Part shown: positions 16,716-23,516 of the stretch, piece by piece | Layout: the number at the start of each line of letters is the position of its first letter | Numbering within the stretch: position 1 is the stretch's first letter | From: Chitinophagaceae bacterium | GTDB lineage: Bacteria > Bacteroidota > Bacteroidia > Chitinophagales > Chitinophagaceae | Direction of reading: 5' to 3' | DNA length: 33,130 nucleotides | Assembly (NCBI GenBank): GCA_025363075.1 | Contig: JANYEP010000039.1 | Span: 1-33,130 of the forward strand | Notes under the pieces: model-generated | Seen by the model: only the letters and a program-made list of their open reading frames with translations | Database searches by the model: none | Told to the model about the DNA's origin: nothing | Program-made: the position numbers and the translations under genes

Positions 16716-18932
16716 TTACAGATTATTATTAATTGCATCCTGGCTTCTATCAACACCCCAACTAATAAAACAACCTAAGAAAAAGAATTGTTTTGCAGGT
16801 GGAACGATTGGTTGTTTAATATCTCCATAGTAAGAATAGTTATAGCCAAATACTTGATTTTGGTTTAACAAATTAGTAGCACTCAACACCCAAACAATAA
16901 ATGCTTTCGCTTTTGGCTTACCTAAATTGGGTAAATAATTTAAACTAAAACTTAAACTATTGTAAGGTATGGTTGTGCCTTGGTCTTTGATATCATATTT
17001 GCTGCCATTTGGTTGAAAGTTATAATAAGGACGACCTGTAGCATAACTGTAAGTTACATTAAAACCTGTTTTCCATTTCATCACAAACCTTTTAACAACA
17101 AGGCTTGCAGTGTGGTTGGCTGCAAATGATGGTTGCAATTGCATTGGGTAATTATTGTAATCTCTTTTGGTATCTAAGTAAGAATAGCTAAACCAATAAT
17201 CAACATTCTTAAACGTTTTTTTATCTCTCCAAAACAACTCAATGCCCTGTGCATAACCACTTCCAGCGTTGTTATAGTTTGGAAATGTTTTAATAAGGTC
17301 TTGATATTTTTTATAAAATGCCTCAAGCCTAAAACTATAATTTGTATTCATTTTTGAATAATTAATAATGTAGTGGGTAGCTTTTACATAGTCTAAATTC
17401 TTTGTTGCATACAAATAGTTATTCTCTGGATTTTGGTAAAAATTTCCATACGCTAAACTCATCTGTGCATCTTTACCTGTTTTGTATGCAAAGGAAATCC
17501 TTGGTGCAATATTCCATTTGTTAAGAATAGACGAATGCTCGAAACGGGTTCCAATTTTTGCAGCAATATCATTTGTAATGTATAAATCTGTTTCGGCAAA
17601 ACCAGAAAACAAGTTCTCATTCAAACTTGTATAATAATTTTTAAATTTTGTTTTGTTGAATGTGTGCCAATATTCGCCCCCAAATCTTATTGCATTAATG
17701 CCTTTTAATTTCTTTTCAAATATGGCTTTTAACTGAGAAACATTTGCTGTGTTTTTTAAGGTAAAATTATTTGAATCTATGTACCATAAACCAGATGTGG
17801 TAAGTTGATTATTTTGATTTTGAATTTGCGAAAAAATATCATTGCTATTGGTACTGTAACTCGCTGCCCAATTGGTTTTCCATCCTTTACCAAGGTTTTC
17901 TTTCCAGCTAATATTATTATACCAGTTTGTGCCTGTTAATCCAAAAGCATCTTTTAGAGTAGAGCTATCAATGTTGGGTCTTCTCAATCCCAATTCCTGT
18001 GCATTAAAGCTGCTATAGAACTTCAACATTCCTTTCTTTGTTTTAATTCTAAAGTTGCCTTCACCACTATGAAATGCAGGAACAGTAAAGTAATCGGGCT
18101 TTTGCTTTACAAGTTGAAAATAAGGATACACATTGGTATAACCATAATTCAAACCATAAGAAGACTTTTTGTTTTTAGCCAATTGCTGTGTGCCAAGCCC
18201 TACAAATACAGATGAAATAGAAGCATCAATTTCTGAACGCTCAGGCAAATCAATACTTTCCAAAATAATTGCAGAAGACAATGCTTGTCCATACAATGCA
18301 GAATATCCACCTGTACTAAATACTGTGCCTTTGAATAAGAAAGGGGAGAATCGACCACGGGTTGCGATGTCTTGAGCTCCTGCGAAATATGGATTGTTTA
18401 CATAAGTGCCATCAATAAATTGCTTTGCTTCGTAACCTGCACCACCACGCACAAACAAACCTTCTTGCTCGCCAATTTGCTGAGCCCCTGGTAAGGTCTT
18501 TAAAGCCCCACTAACATCACCATTGGAGCCTGCTGTTGTAACCACATCCAAAGAACTCATTACAGTTGCTGCACGTTTTCTATCACCAGCTTCAAACGAT
18601 CCAGCAGTAACGGTTACAGCTTTAAGTTCGTTAATTTCTTCTTTTAAAATAAAATTTAAAACAACATTATCCTTGTCAATACTAATATTTTGTTTAACAG
18701 TAGTGTAATCTATCATTTTTGCCTCAACAACAAATGCTCCTTTCTCGGTGATTTTAAAAGAAAAATTTCCCATAGAGTCACTTACTGCACCATCGTAGGA
18801 GTTAACAAGTGTAACACTTACTCCTATTAGCTTTCGACCTTTATGGTCTTTAGTTGTGCCACTAATTTTTACTTGTGCAGTTAATGAAAAGTGAATGATG
18901 ATAAACGAGAGAAGGAGTAAATATTTTTTCAT
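16716..18932 (-). CDS. TonB-dependent outer-membrane receptor
   Basis: This 738-residue receptor has a signal peptide (1-19) followed by a carboxypeptidase-regulatory-like beta-sandwich (about 20-100, KISGTTKDHKGRKLIGVSVT). The plug domain (about 110-235) includes the typical LKTLPGAQQIGEQEGLFVRG and YGQALSSAIILES stretches. A 22-strand barrel fills the rest and closes with an aromatic C-terminal strand (FFFLGCFISWGVD). It imports a ligand across the outer membrane using TonB energy; the substrate is not evident. There is no adjacent SusD-like gene, so it is not a classic glycan-uptake pair. A divergent small exported protein gene starts about 180 bases away, and a promoter-like pair of boxes lies upstream. 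Confidence 0.93.
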   Translation of the reverse strand: MKKYLLLLSFIIIHFSLTAQVKISGTTKDHKGRKLIGVSVTLVNSYDGAVSDSMGNFSFKITEKGAFVVEAKMIDYTTVKQNISIDKDNVVLNFILKEEINELKAVTVTAGSFEAGDRKRAATVMSSLDVVTTAGSNGDVSGALKTLPGAQQIGEQEGLFVRGGAGYEAKQFIDGTYVNNPYFAGAQDIATRGRFSPFLFKGTVFSTGGYSALYGQALSSAIILESIDLPERSEIDASISSVFVGLGTQQLAKNKKSSYGLNYGYTNVYPYFQLVKQKPDYFTVPAFHSGEGNFRIKTKKGMLKFYSSFNAQELGLRRPNIDSSTLKDAFGLTGTNWYNNISWKENLGKGWKTNWAASYSTNSNDIFSQIQNQNNQLTTSGLWYIDSNNFTLKNTANVSQLKAIFEKKLKGINAIRFGGEYWHTFNKTKFKNYYTSLNENLFSGFAETDLYITNDIAAKIGTRFEHSSILNKWNIAPRISFAYKTGKDAQMSLAYGNFYQNPENNYLYATKNLDYVKATHYIINYSKMNTNYSFRLEAFYKKYQDLIKTFPNYNNAGSGYAQGIELFWRDKKTFKNVDYWFSYSYLDTKRDYNNYPMQLQPSFAANHTASLVVKRFVMKWKTGFNVTYSYATGRPYYNFQPNGSKYDIKDQGTTIPYNSLSFSLNYLPNLGKPKAKAFIVWVLSATNLLNQNQVFGYNYSYYGDIKQPIVPPAKQFFFLGCFISWGVDRSQDAINNNL

Positions 18933-18950
18933 TTGCTATGGTTGTGTATG

Positions 18951-18983
18951 CAAACATAAATAGAGCCTTTGATAACGAGCAAA
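18951..18983 (-). promoter_or_regulatory. Promoter of the TonB-dependent receptor
   Basis: On the minus strand, TTTG (18980-18983), a 21-base spacer and TATGTTTG (18951-18958) fit the Bacteroidota promoter with slightly long spacing. The -7 box ends 18 bases before the ATG. Confidence 0.6.
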
Positions 18984-19084
18984 TTTTTATTGCATAGTTC
19001 TGGTGTATCTATCAATTCAATAATTGAACAATTATTCCTAAAAATGTTTTGTAATTTTTTAAAACTATCAAATGCTTTATACCA

Positions 19085-19092
19085 TAGATTTG
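19085..19092 (+). promoter_or_regulatory. -7 box of the divergent small exported protein
   Basis: TAGATTTG is an exact TAnnTTTG match. It lies 16 bases before the CTG at 19109 that would begin a signal peptide, and 79 bases before the first ATG (19172), which favours the upstream start. No TTTG box is seen 19 bases upstream. Confidence 0.5.
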
Positions 19093-19108
19093 CTCTTCAA
19101 TTTTTTAT

Positions 19109-19510
19109 CTGAAACAAGCTGTTGTCATACTACTTTTATGCTACTATAGTTTCGCTATTATAGCGTTTCCAATGTGTGACTTTTCTATGATTGCTGATAT
19201 GCCAGAAATGTATCAACACTGTAAAGAAACGGAAGATAAAAACCTTACTGCACTGGATTTTATTACAGATCATCTCATAGATTTTGACATTTTTTTTGAT
19301 GTTCACGAAAACAATAGCTCCGAAAAACCACATCAACCGCAAACACATCACATCACAAATTTCTTTGTTCAGCTATTTAGTCCTCAACAAATATTTACTG
19401 CAAAAAAGCAACATTTTTATAATAGCTTTCCCAAAAAAATATACTCCAGTTATACTGTTAATTACTCTTTCAATTTTTGCAGTAGCATATTTCACCCTCC
19501 AATAGTTTAA
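19109..19510 (+). CDS. Small exported protein divergent from TonB receptor
   Basis: The frame is open from 19088 (after TAG 19085-19087) to TAA at 19508-19510. The first ATG is 19172, giving 112 residues that start M-C-D-F-S-M. The upstream codons, however, read (L)KQAVVILLLCYYSFAIIAFP, a convincing signal peptide. I therefore place the start at CTG 19109, a rare start codon, 134 residues. If only ATG is accepted, use 19172. The mature part is acidic (ITDHLIDFDIFFDVHENNSS) then has a PHQPQTHH run and an aromatic tail. Small exported proteins divergent from TonB receptors are common in this group, and a role in sensing or binding the receptor's substrate is conceivable, but I do not recognise the family. 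Met, His and Cys content would suit metal binding (inference). Confidence 0.55.
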   Translation: MKQAVVILLLCYYSFAIIAFPMCDFSMIADMPEMYQHCKETEDKNLTALDFITDHLIDFDIFFDVHENNSSEKPHQPQTHHITNFFVQLFSPQQIFTAKKQHFYNSFPKKIYSSYTVNYSFNFCSSIFHPPIV

Positions 19511-19575
19511 GCTACATAATGTTCGTTTAATTAAAACTTACACAACTATTAACAGCTTGTGAGTTTATTGTATTT

Positions 19576-19604
19576 ATCAATATCAAAAATGCTTTGATAT
19601 TGAT
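19576..19604 (+). promoter_or_regulatory. Perfect 12-bp inverted repeat upstream of regulator gene
   Basis: ATCAATATCAAA (19576-19587) and TTTGATATTGAT (19593-19604) are perfectly complementary around a 5-base loop. It lies 53 bases before the regulator's GTG start and 65 bases after the previous gene. There is no T-run, so a terminator is unlikely; an operator, perhaps autoregulatory, is more plausible. Confidence 0.55.
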
Positions 19605-19657
19605 GTGCATTGAATAAACATATAGCTATACATTTTGCATTAAATAAATATTAGAAA

Positions 19658-20338
19658 GTGAAAGTAGAGCAATACAAAATACTTGTAGCAGACGATGATA
19701 TAGGCTACATAAAGAAAAGGTTTTTCAATTTAGGTCAGGATGAGTTTCAACTATATTTCATTAACCATTTTGATAAAATACTTGCAACAATTCAAAAGGT
19801 TTTGCCAGACGTGATTTTAATAAATCAACAGTTATTCGTTGAAAAGGGAAATGCGATAATAAGTCACTTGCAAAAAAGTATGCATCTGAGAAATACACCT
19901 GTTGTAGTTATTGCAGCCAAGGCAGATGAAGCTACTCATATCAAGGCTTTAGAAGCATCGGCAGATGATTTTATTGCTGATACAGCAAGCTATAAATTTC
20001 TGCATTTACGAATAAAAGCACTTCTTAAAAGAGCAACCACAGAACATATAAAAAAGCAAATTTCCTTTAATGATTTTACATTGGATATTGATGATTATGT
20101 GTTAACGAGTAAAGATGAAATTATTAGATTGCCTAAAAGAGAATTTGAGTTGTTAAGTTTTTTTGCCACCAATCCCAACAGGGTTTTTAGTAGAAAAGAA
20201 ATTGTAGAAGCCTTGGTGGGCAAGGATATTATCATTAGTTTAAACTCAGTTGATGTGCATATTTGTAAAATAAGGCAAAGAACAAAAATCAATAATATTG
20301 AAACTATAGCCAGAGTAGGTTATAGGTTTTTGATATAG
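19658..20338 (+). CDS. OmpR-family regulator with degenerate receiver
   Basis: This 226-residue two-domain protein starts at GTG. The receiver (about 6-120) keeps the acidic cluster D12-D13-D14 and the conserved Lys (K88, IAAKADE). The phosphoacceptor position in DVILINQQLF is Asn56 instead of Asp. The winged-helix DNA-binding domain (about 130-226) is standard: LPKREFELLSFFATNPNRVF, SVDVHICKIRQR and the final ARVGYRFLI. No histidine kinase lies nearby. It probably acts without phosphorylation (pseudo-receiver) or responds to another signal. The neighbouring 12-bp inverted repeat is a candidate binding site. A convergent terminator follows. Confidence 0.9.
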   Translation: MKVEQYKILVADDDIGYIKKRFFNLGQDEFQLYFINHFDKILATIQKVLPDVILINQQLFVEKGNAIISHLQKSMHLRNTPVVVIAAKADEATHIKALEASADDFIADTASYKFLHLRIKALLKRATTEHIKKQISFNDFTLDIDDYVLTSKDEIIRLPKREFELLSFFATNPNRVFSRKEIVEALVGKDIIISLNSVDVHICKIRQRTKINNIETIARVGYRFLI

Positions 20339-20349
20339 ATAACTCTATT

Positions 20350-20381
20350 AAAAAAGCCACAATGAAAATTGTGGCTTTTTT
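20350..20381. terminator. Bidirectional terminator with GAAA loop
   Basis: AAAAAAGCCACAAT (20350-20363) and ATTGTGGCTTTTTT (20368-20381) form a perfect 14-bp stem closed by GAAA. It lies between the convergent regulator and PepSY-like genes. Confidence 0.92.
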
Positions 20382-20383
20382 AA

Positions 20384-20800
20384 TTATTTTAGAAAAGTTC
20401 CTTCGGTATTTAGAATGACTTCTTTCTTCTTTTTACCAATCTTGATATCAGCTTCGTAAATTGTTTCTTTTTTTGAGTTTTCAATTTTATCAGCTTCAAC
20501 AATTACAGAATTAGGATATTGTTTTTTTATGGATGCAACCACTGATGCTGGAAGTAGTGAAACACTAATTTCTGTTTCAGTTTCTATCCAAGTTCCCTCA
20601 TTGGAAAAATTAGCAGAAACTTTTGTAGCGTTGAGTTTGAATGATGCTTCCCATTCCTTTTTATTTTCTTTAGCCCAACTCACATTTGTTGCACCTGCAA
20701 ATTTTTGTTCAAATGCTTTTTGAACTGCTGATGGTGGTGTGTTAGTGAATGAACATAACGTAATCATTATAACATTTAAAACTAAAATTGCTTTTTTCAT
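20384..20800 (-). CDS. Secreted PepSY-like (DUF2874) protein
   Basis: This 138-residue protein has a signal peptide (about 1-19). It contains two PepSY-like halves: AVQKAFEQKFAGATNVSWAK (25-44) with the following WEASFKLNATKVSANFSNEG, and ASVVASIKKQYPNSVIVEAD (85-104) with YEADIKIGKKKKEVILNTEG. This is the pattern of the 'beta-lactamase-inhibitor-like, PepSY-like' family common in Bacteroidota. It is periplasmic; the exact role is unknown, though PepSY domains are generally linked to protease inhibition or ligand binding. It lies 30 bases downstream of the lipoprotein gene, likely the same transcript. Confidence 0.87.
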   Translation of the reverse strand: MKKAILVLNVIMITLCSFTNTPPSAVQKAFEQKFAGATNVSWAKENKKEWEASFKLNATKVSANFSNEGTWIETETEISVSLLPASVVASIKKQYPNSVIVEADKIENSKKETIYEADIKIGKKKKEVILNTEGTFLK

Positions 20801-20830
20801 TACTTTTTTTTTACAGTTATAAAATGTATT

Positions 20831-21295
20831 TTATTGTTCCTTTAACAAGCCAGATGCTTGAACAAGAAATGCAGTATCAGTTAATGTGATGTTGGTAAAT
20901 GAAGCAGTTATTTTACCAGTAGATGAAACTGTAACATATACTGAATCGCCAGATGTTCCAAGAGAATAATAATCGTGTATTAATCCACCACCAATCAGGC
21001 AATCTACACCACAGTTTGATGAGTTTAAAGTATCTGCATCATCATTCATAACTGCATAGGCTTTTGTAGCTGTTGGGCGAGCGAGAAAACTAATGGTTAA
21101 GCTATCCTTATTGTCATTTGTACAGTATAACATTTGAGCAGATGCACTATAATGTGTACCTTGACTTCCAGATTTGTATGAAACCCCATCTACACTAAAA
21201 CTACCACCAGTGTCAGCAGCTGTTGTTGAATCTTTTTTGCACATAGCAAATGCTATACATAAAACTAATAGAAAAGGTAAGGCTGTTTTTTTCAT
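20831..21295 (-). CDS. Putative lipoprotein
   Basis: This 154-residue protein has an N-terminal lipoprotein signal (MKKTALPFLLVLCIAFAMC) with lipobox F-A-M-C and the modified Cys at 19, followed by K-K-D. The mature part is Ser/Thr/Gly-rich and beta-strand-like, with a possible C-C pair in the middle (SSNCGVDCLIGGG). It begins with a short SFSVDGVSYKS stretch seen in many Bacteroidota envelope lipoproteins. No family is recognised. It is probably surface- or periplasm-facing on the outer membrane. Confidence 0.8.
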   Translation of the reverse strand: MKKTALPFLLVLCIAFAMCKKDSTTAADTGGSFSVDGVSYKSGSQGTHYSASAQMLYCTNDNKDSLTISFLARPTATKAYAVMNDDADTLNSSNCGVDCLIGGGLIHDYYSLGTSGDSVYVTVSSTGKITASFTNITLTDTAFLVQASGLLKEQ

Positions 21296-21369
21296 TGATT
21301 GCTTTGTTAATTGTTTTAGGACTGCAAGTAAACACTATTGCTTGAATATTTGAGTAACTCTTCTAAATT

Positions 21370-22995
21370 TTAAGAACTTAATAATTTTCTGCCAATCATT
21401 TCTGCAACTCTTTCTCCGTCCATTGCAGCACTAACAATGCCTCCAGCATATCCTGCACCTTCAGCACAAGGGTATAAATTAGTTATTTGTGGATGCTGAA
21501 GTGTGTCATCATTTCTTGGAATGCGAACAGGGGAGGAGGTTCTGCTTTCTGTAGCAACAACGATGGCCTCGTTGGTATAATATCCTTTCATTTTTTTGCC
21601 AAATGCTTTAATACCTTGTTGCAATGCTTGATGAATAAAATGTGGTAAAACATTTTTCATATCAACACTATTAATGCCAGGTAAATAAGAACAATTTGGT
21701 AAATCTATAGATGTTTTACCCTCGCAAAAATCAACTACTCTTTGTGCTGGTGCAACAAAATTACCTCCACCAAATTCAAATGCTTTTTGCTCTACCATTT
21801 TTTGAAATTCAAGCAAGGCAAGAGGGTTAGAGTTTATAGTTGATGGTTTATGGTTAGTAGTAAACTGTACACCGTAAATGTCCTGTAACTCAACAGTAAC
21901 AACCATTCCACTGTTTGCATAAGGGTTATTTCTTTTGCTTGGACTCCATCCATTTACTACCAATTCGTTTGCATTGGTTGAAGCAGGAGCAATGATTCCA
22001 CCAGGACACATACAAAAACTAAAAACACCTCTGCCATTAACCTGTTCAACCAAACTGTAAGATGCTGGCGGTAAATATTCACCACGTTTTATTTCCTCTT
22101 GTTTTAAAAGAGTAGGAGGTAGGTTGTATTGGCAAGCATCAATGATGCTTTGTGGATGTTCAATTCTTACTCCTAATGCAAATGGTTTTGCTTCTATTAA
22201 AATATTTTTTTTGTGAAGTAATTCAAATATATCTCTGGCACTATGCCCAGTTGCAAGAATGATAGATGTTGCTGAAAAGCAATCTCCATCTGCTGTTTCA
22301 ACAGATTTTATAGAATTATTTTCAATAATAAAATTAACTACTTTTTTGTTAAAATGAACTTCGCCACCATTTGCAATAATGCATTCACGCATTGCAGTAA
22401 TAATGTGAGGAAGCTTGTTGGTGCCTATATGTGGATGTGCTTGATACAATATTTTTTCATCGGCACCAAACTGAACAAAAGCATTTAATATTTTATCAAT
22501 ATTGCCACGTTTATTGCTGCGAGTATAAAGTTTTCCATCGCTATAAGTTCCTGCTCCACCTTCACCAAAGCAGTAATTACTTTCAGGGTTTATTATTCCC
22601 TGTTTGTTCAATGCAGCAAGGTCTCTACGTCTATCCCTCACATTTTTTCCACGCTCCAGAATAATGGGTTTAATACCTTGCTCCAAAAGTTTTAGTGCTG
22701 CAAATAAACCTGCTGGTCCTGCACCTACTATAATTACTTTTTTTGATGTTGAAGTAATATTTTTAAAATCTATTTTATCTGTTATTCTTTCAATGAAAGG
22801 CTCATCAATAAAGGCTTGCAGTGTAATGTTAAACCATATCTGGTGCCTGCTTCGGGCATCAATGGATTCCTTTAATTTATAAAAACCTGTTACCTGATTT
22901 TCTTTAATACCAATGCTTGCAGCAATGTAAGAAGTAATGATAGCATCACTTGCAGCTTCTGATGGCGTAAGTTTTAAGACTATTTTTTGTTGCAT
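21370..22995 (-). CDS. FAD-dependent dehydrogenase (COG2509-like)
   Basis: This 541-residue cytoplasmic flavoprotein has an N-terminal domain of about 80 residues preceding the FAD-binding Rossmann motif G-A-G-P-A-G (91-96), with the ribose-binding E at ILERG. Next comes the family-specific FGEGGAGTYSDGKL (143-156). A central ATGHSARDIF and a C-terminal CAEGAGYAGGIVSAAMDGERV complete the nucleotide-binding fold. This is the uncharacterised NAD(P)/FAD-dependent oxidoreductase family often annotated as 'FAD-dependent dehydrogenase'. Substrate is unknown. The start ATG fits the family length. Confidence 0.92.
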   Translation of the reverse strand: MQQKIVLKLTPSEAASDAIITSYIAASIGIKENQVTGFYKLKESIDARSRHQIWFNITLQAFIDEPFIERITDKIDFKNITSTSKKVIIVGAGPAGLFAALKLLEQGIKPIILERGKNVRDRRRDLAALNKQGIINPESNYCFGEGGAGTYSDGKLYTRSNKRGNIDKILNAFVQFGADEKILYQAHPHIGTNKLPHIITAMRECIIANGGEVHFNKKVVNFIIENNSIKSVETADGDCFSATSIILATGHSARDIFELLHKKNILIEAKPFALGVRIEHPQSIIDACQYNLPPTLLKQEEIKRGEYLPPASYSLVEQVNGRGVFSFCMCPGGIIAPASTNANELVVNGWSPSKRNNPYANSGMVVTVELQDIYGVQFTTNHKPSTINSNPLALLEFQKMVEQKAFEFGGGNFVAPAQRVVDFCEGKTSIDLPNCSYLPGINSVDMKNVLPHFIHQALQQGIKAFGKKMKGYYTNEAIVVATESRTSSPVRIPRNDDTLQHPQITNLYPCAEGAGYAGGIVSAAMDGERVAEMIGRKLLSS

Positions 22996-23061
22996 TTTGT
23001 TGTTAGGTTTTTATCCTAAAAAGGGTTGCAAAGATGGGTATTGTGGTGTTATATATTTTTG

Positions 23062-23478
23062 TTATAGTTTATCGTCCCAAAAAACATTTTCTTGTTTTGT
23101 ATAAAGTTTATGCTGTTTTAGCTTCGTTGGAATTTCACTTATAAATAAAAAAATTGTTACAACTATGGTAAAAAGCATTAGCGAAAAAGCAAGAAACGAA
23201 AAGCATTGCAACAACAAATAAAATGTAATATTTATAAACAATAATGCCGATACAACTGTAAGCATAATAGCAGAAAAATATTTTTTCATCATCAATAAAA
23301 CATAAGTAACTATTGCAAGAATGTAGGCAAATGCAAAAGCATAATTAATGGTATCATCAAGAATTACCTGTAAATGCTGTATTAAACATATTGATGAAAA
23401 CACCACACCTATACCTCCCAAAAACAAACACATTTCAGCATCTTTTACTGATAGTTCTTTTGCTGTATTTTTCTTCAT
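23062..23478 (-). CDS. Four-helix membrane protein, unknown function
   Basis: This 138-residue, strongly hydrophobic protein has four predicted membrane helices near 18-37, 43-62, 67-88 and 88-112, short loops, a basic cytoplasmic-type N-terminus (MKKNTAKELS), and a charged C-terminal tail of about 20 residues (LKQHKLYTKQENVFWDDKL). Nothing in it identifies a family. It lies between the flavoprotein and the T9SS cargo gene on the same strand. Confidence 0.72.
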   Translation of the reverse strand: MKKNTAKELSVKDAEMCLFLGGIGVVFSSICLIQHLQVILDDTINYAFAFAYILAIVTYVLLMMKKYFSAIMLTVVSALLFINITFYLLLQCFSFLAFSLMLFTIVVTIFLFISEIPTKLKQHKLYTKQENVFWDDKL

Positions 23479-23516
23479 AACATAATTAAAAGCTCCAAAG
23501 ATTAGTGTTTATTTCT

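Noticed and set aside
16716-18932. SusC-type member of a glycan-uptake locus
   Set aside because: No SusD-like gene or carbohydrate enzyme is adjacent, and the plug region is that of general TonB receptors.
19136-19351. Minus-strand open frame opposite the small exported protein
   Set aside because: The plus-strand frame has a promoter box, a signal peptide and protein-like composition; the minus one has none.
20350-20381. Regulatory operator between the regulator and PepSY genes
   Set aside because: It has a GC-core stem, a GAAA loop, and A and T runs between convergent genes, which is a terminator.
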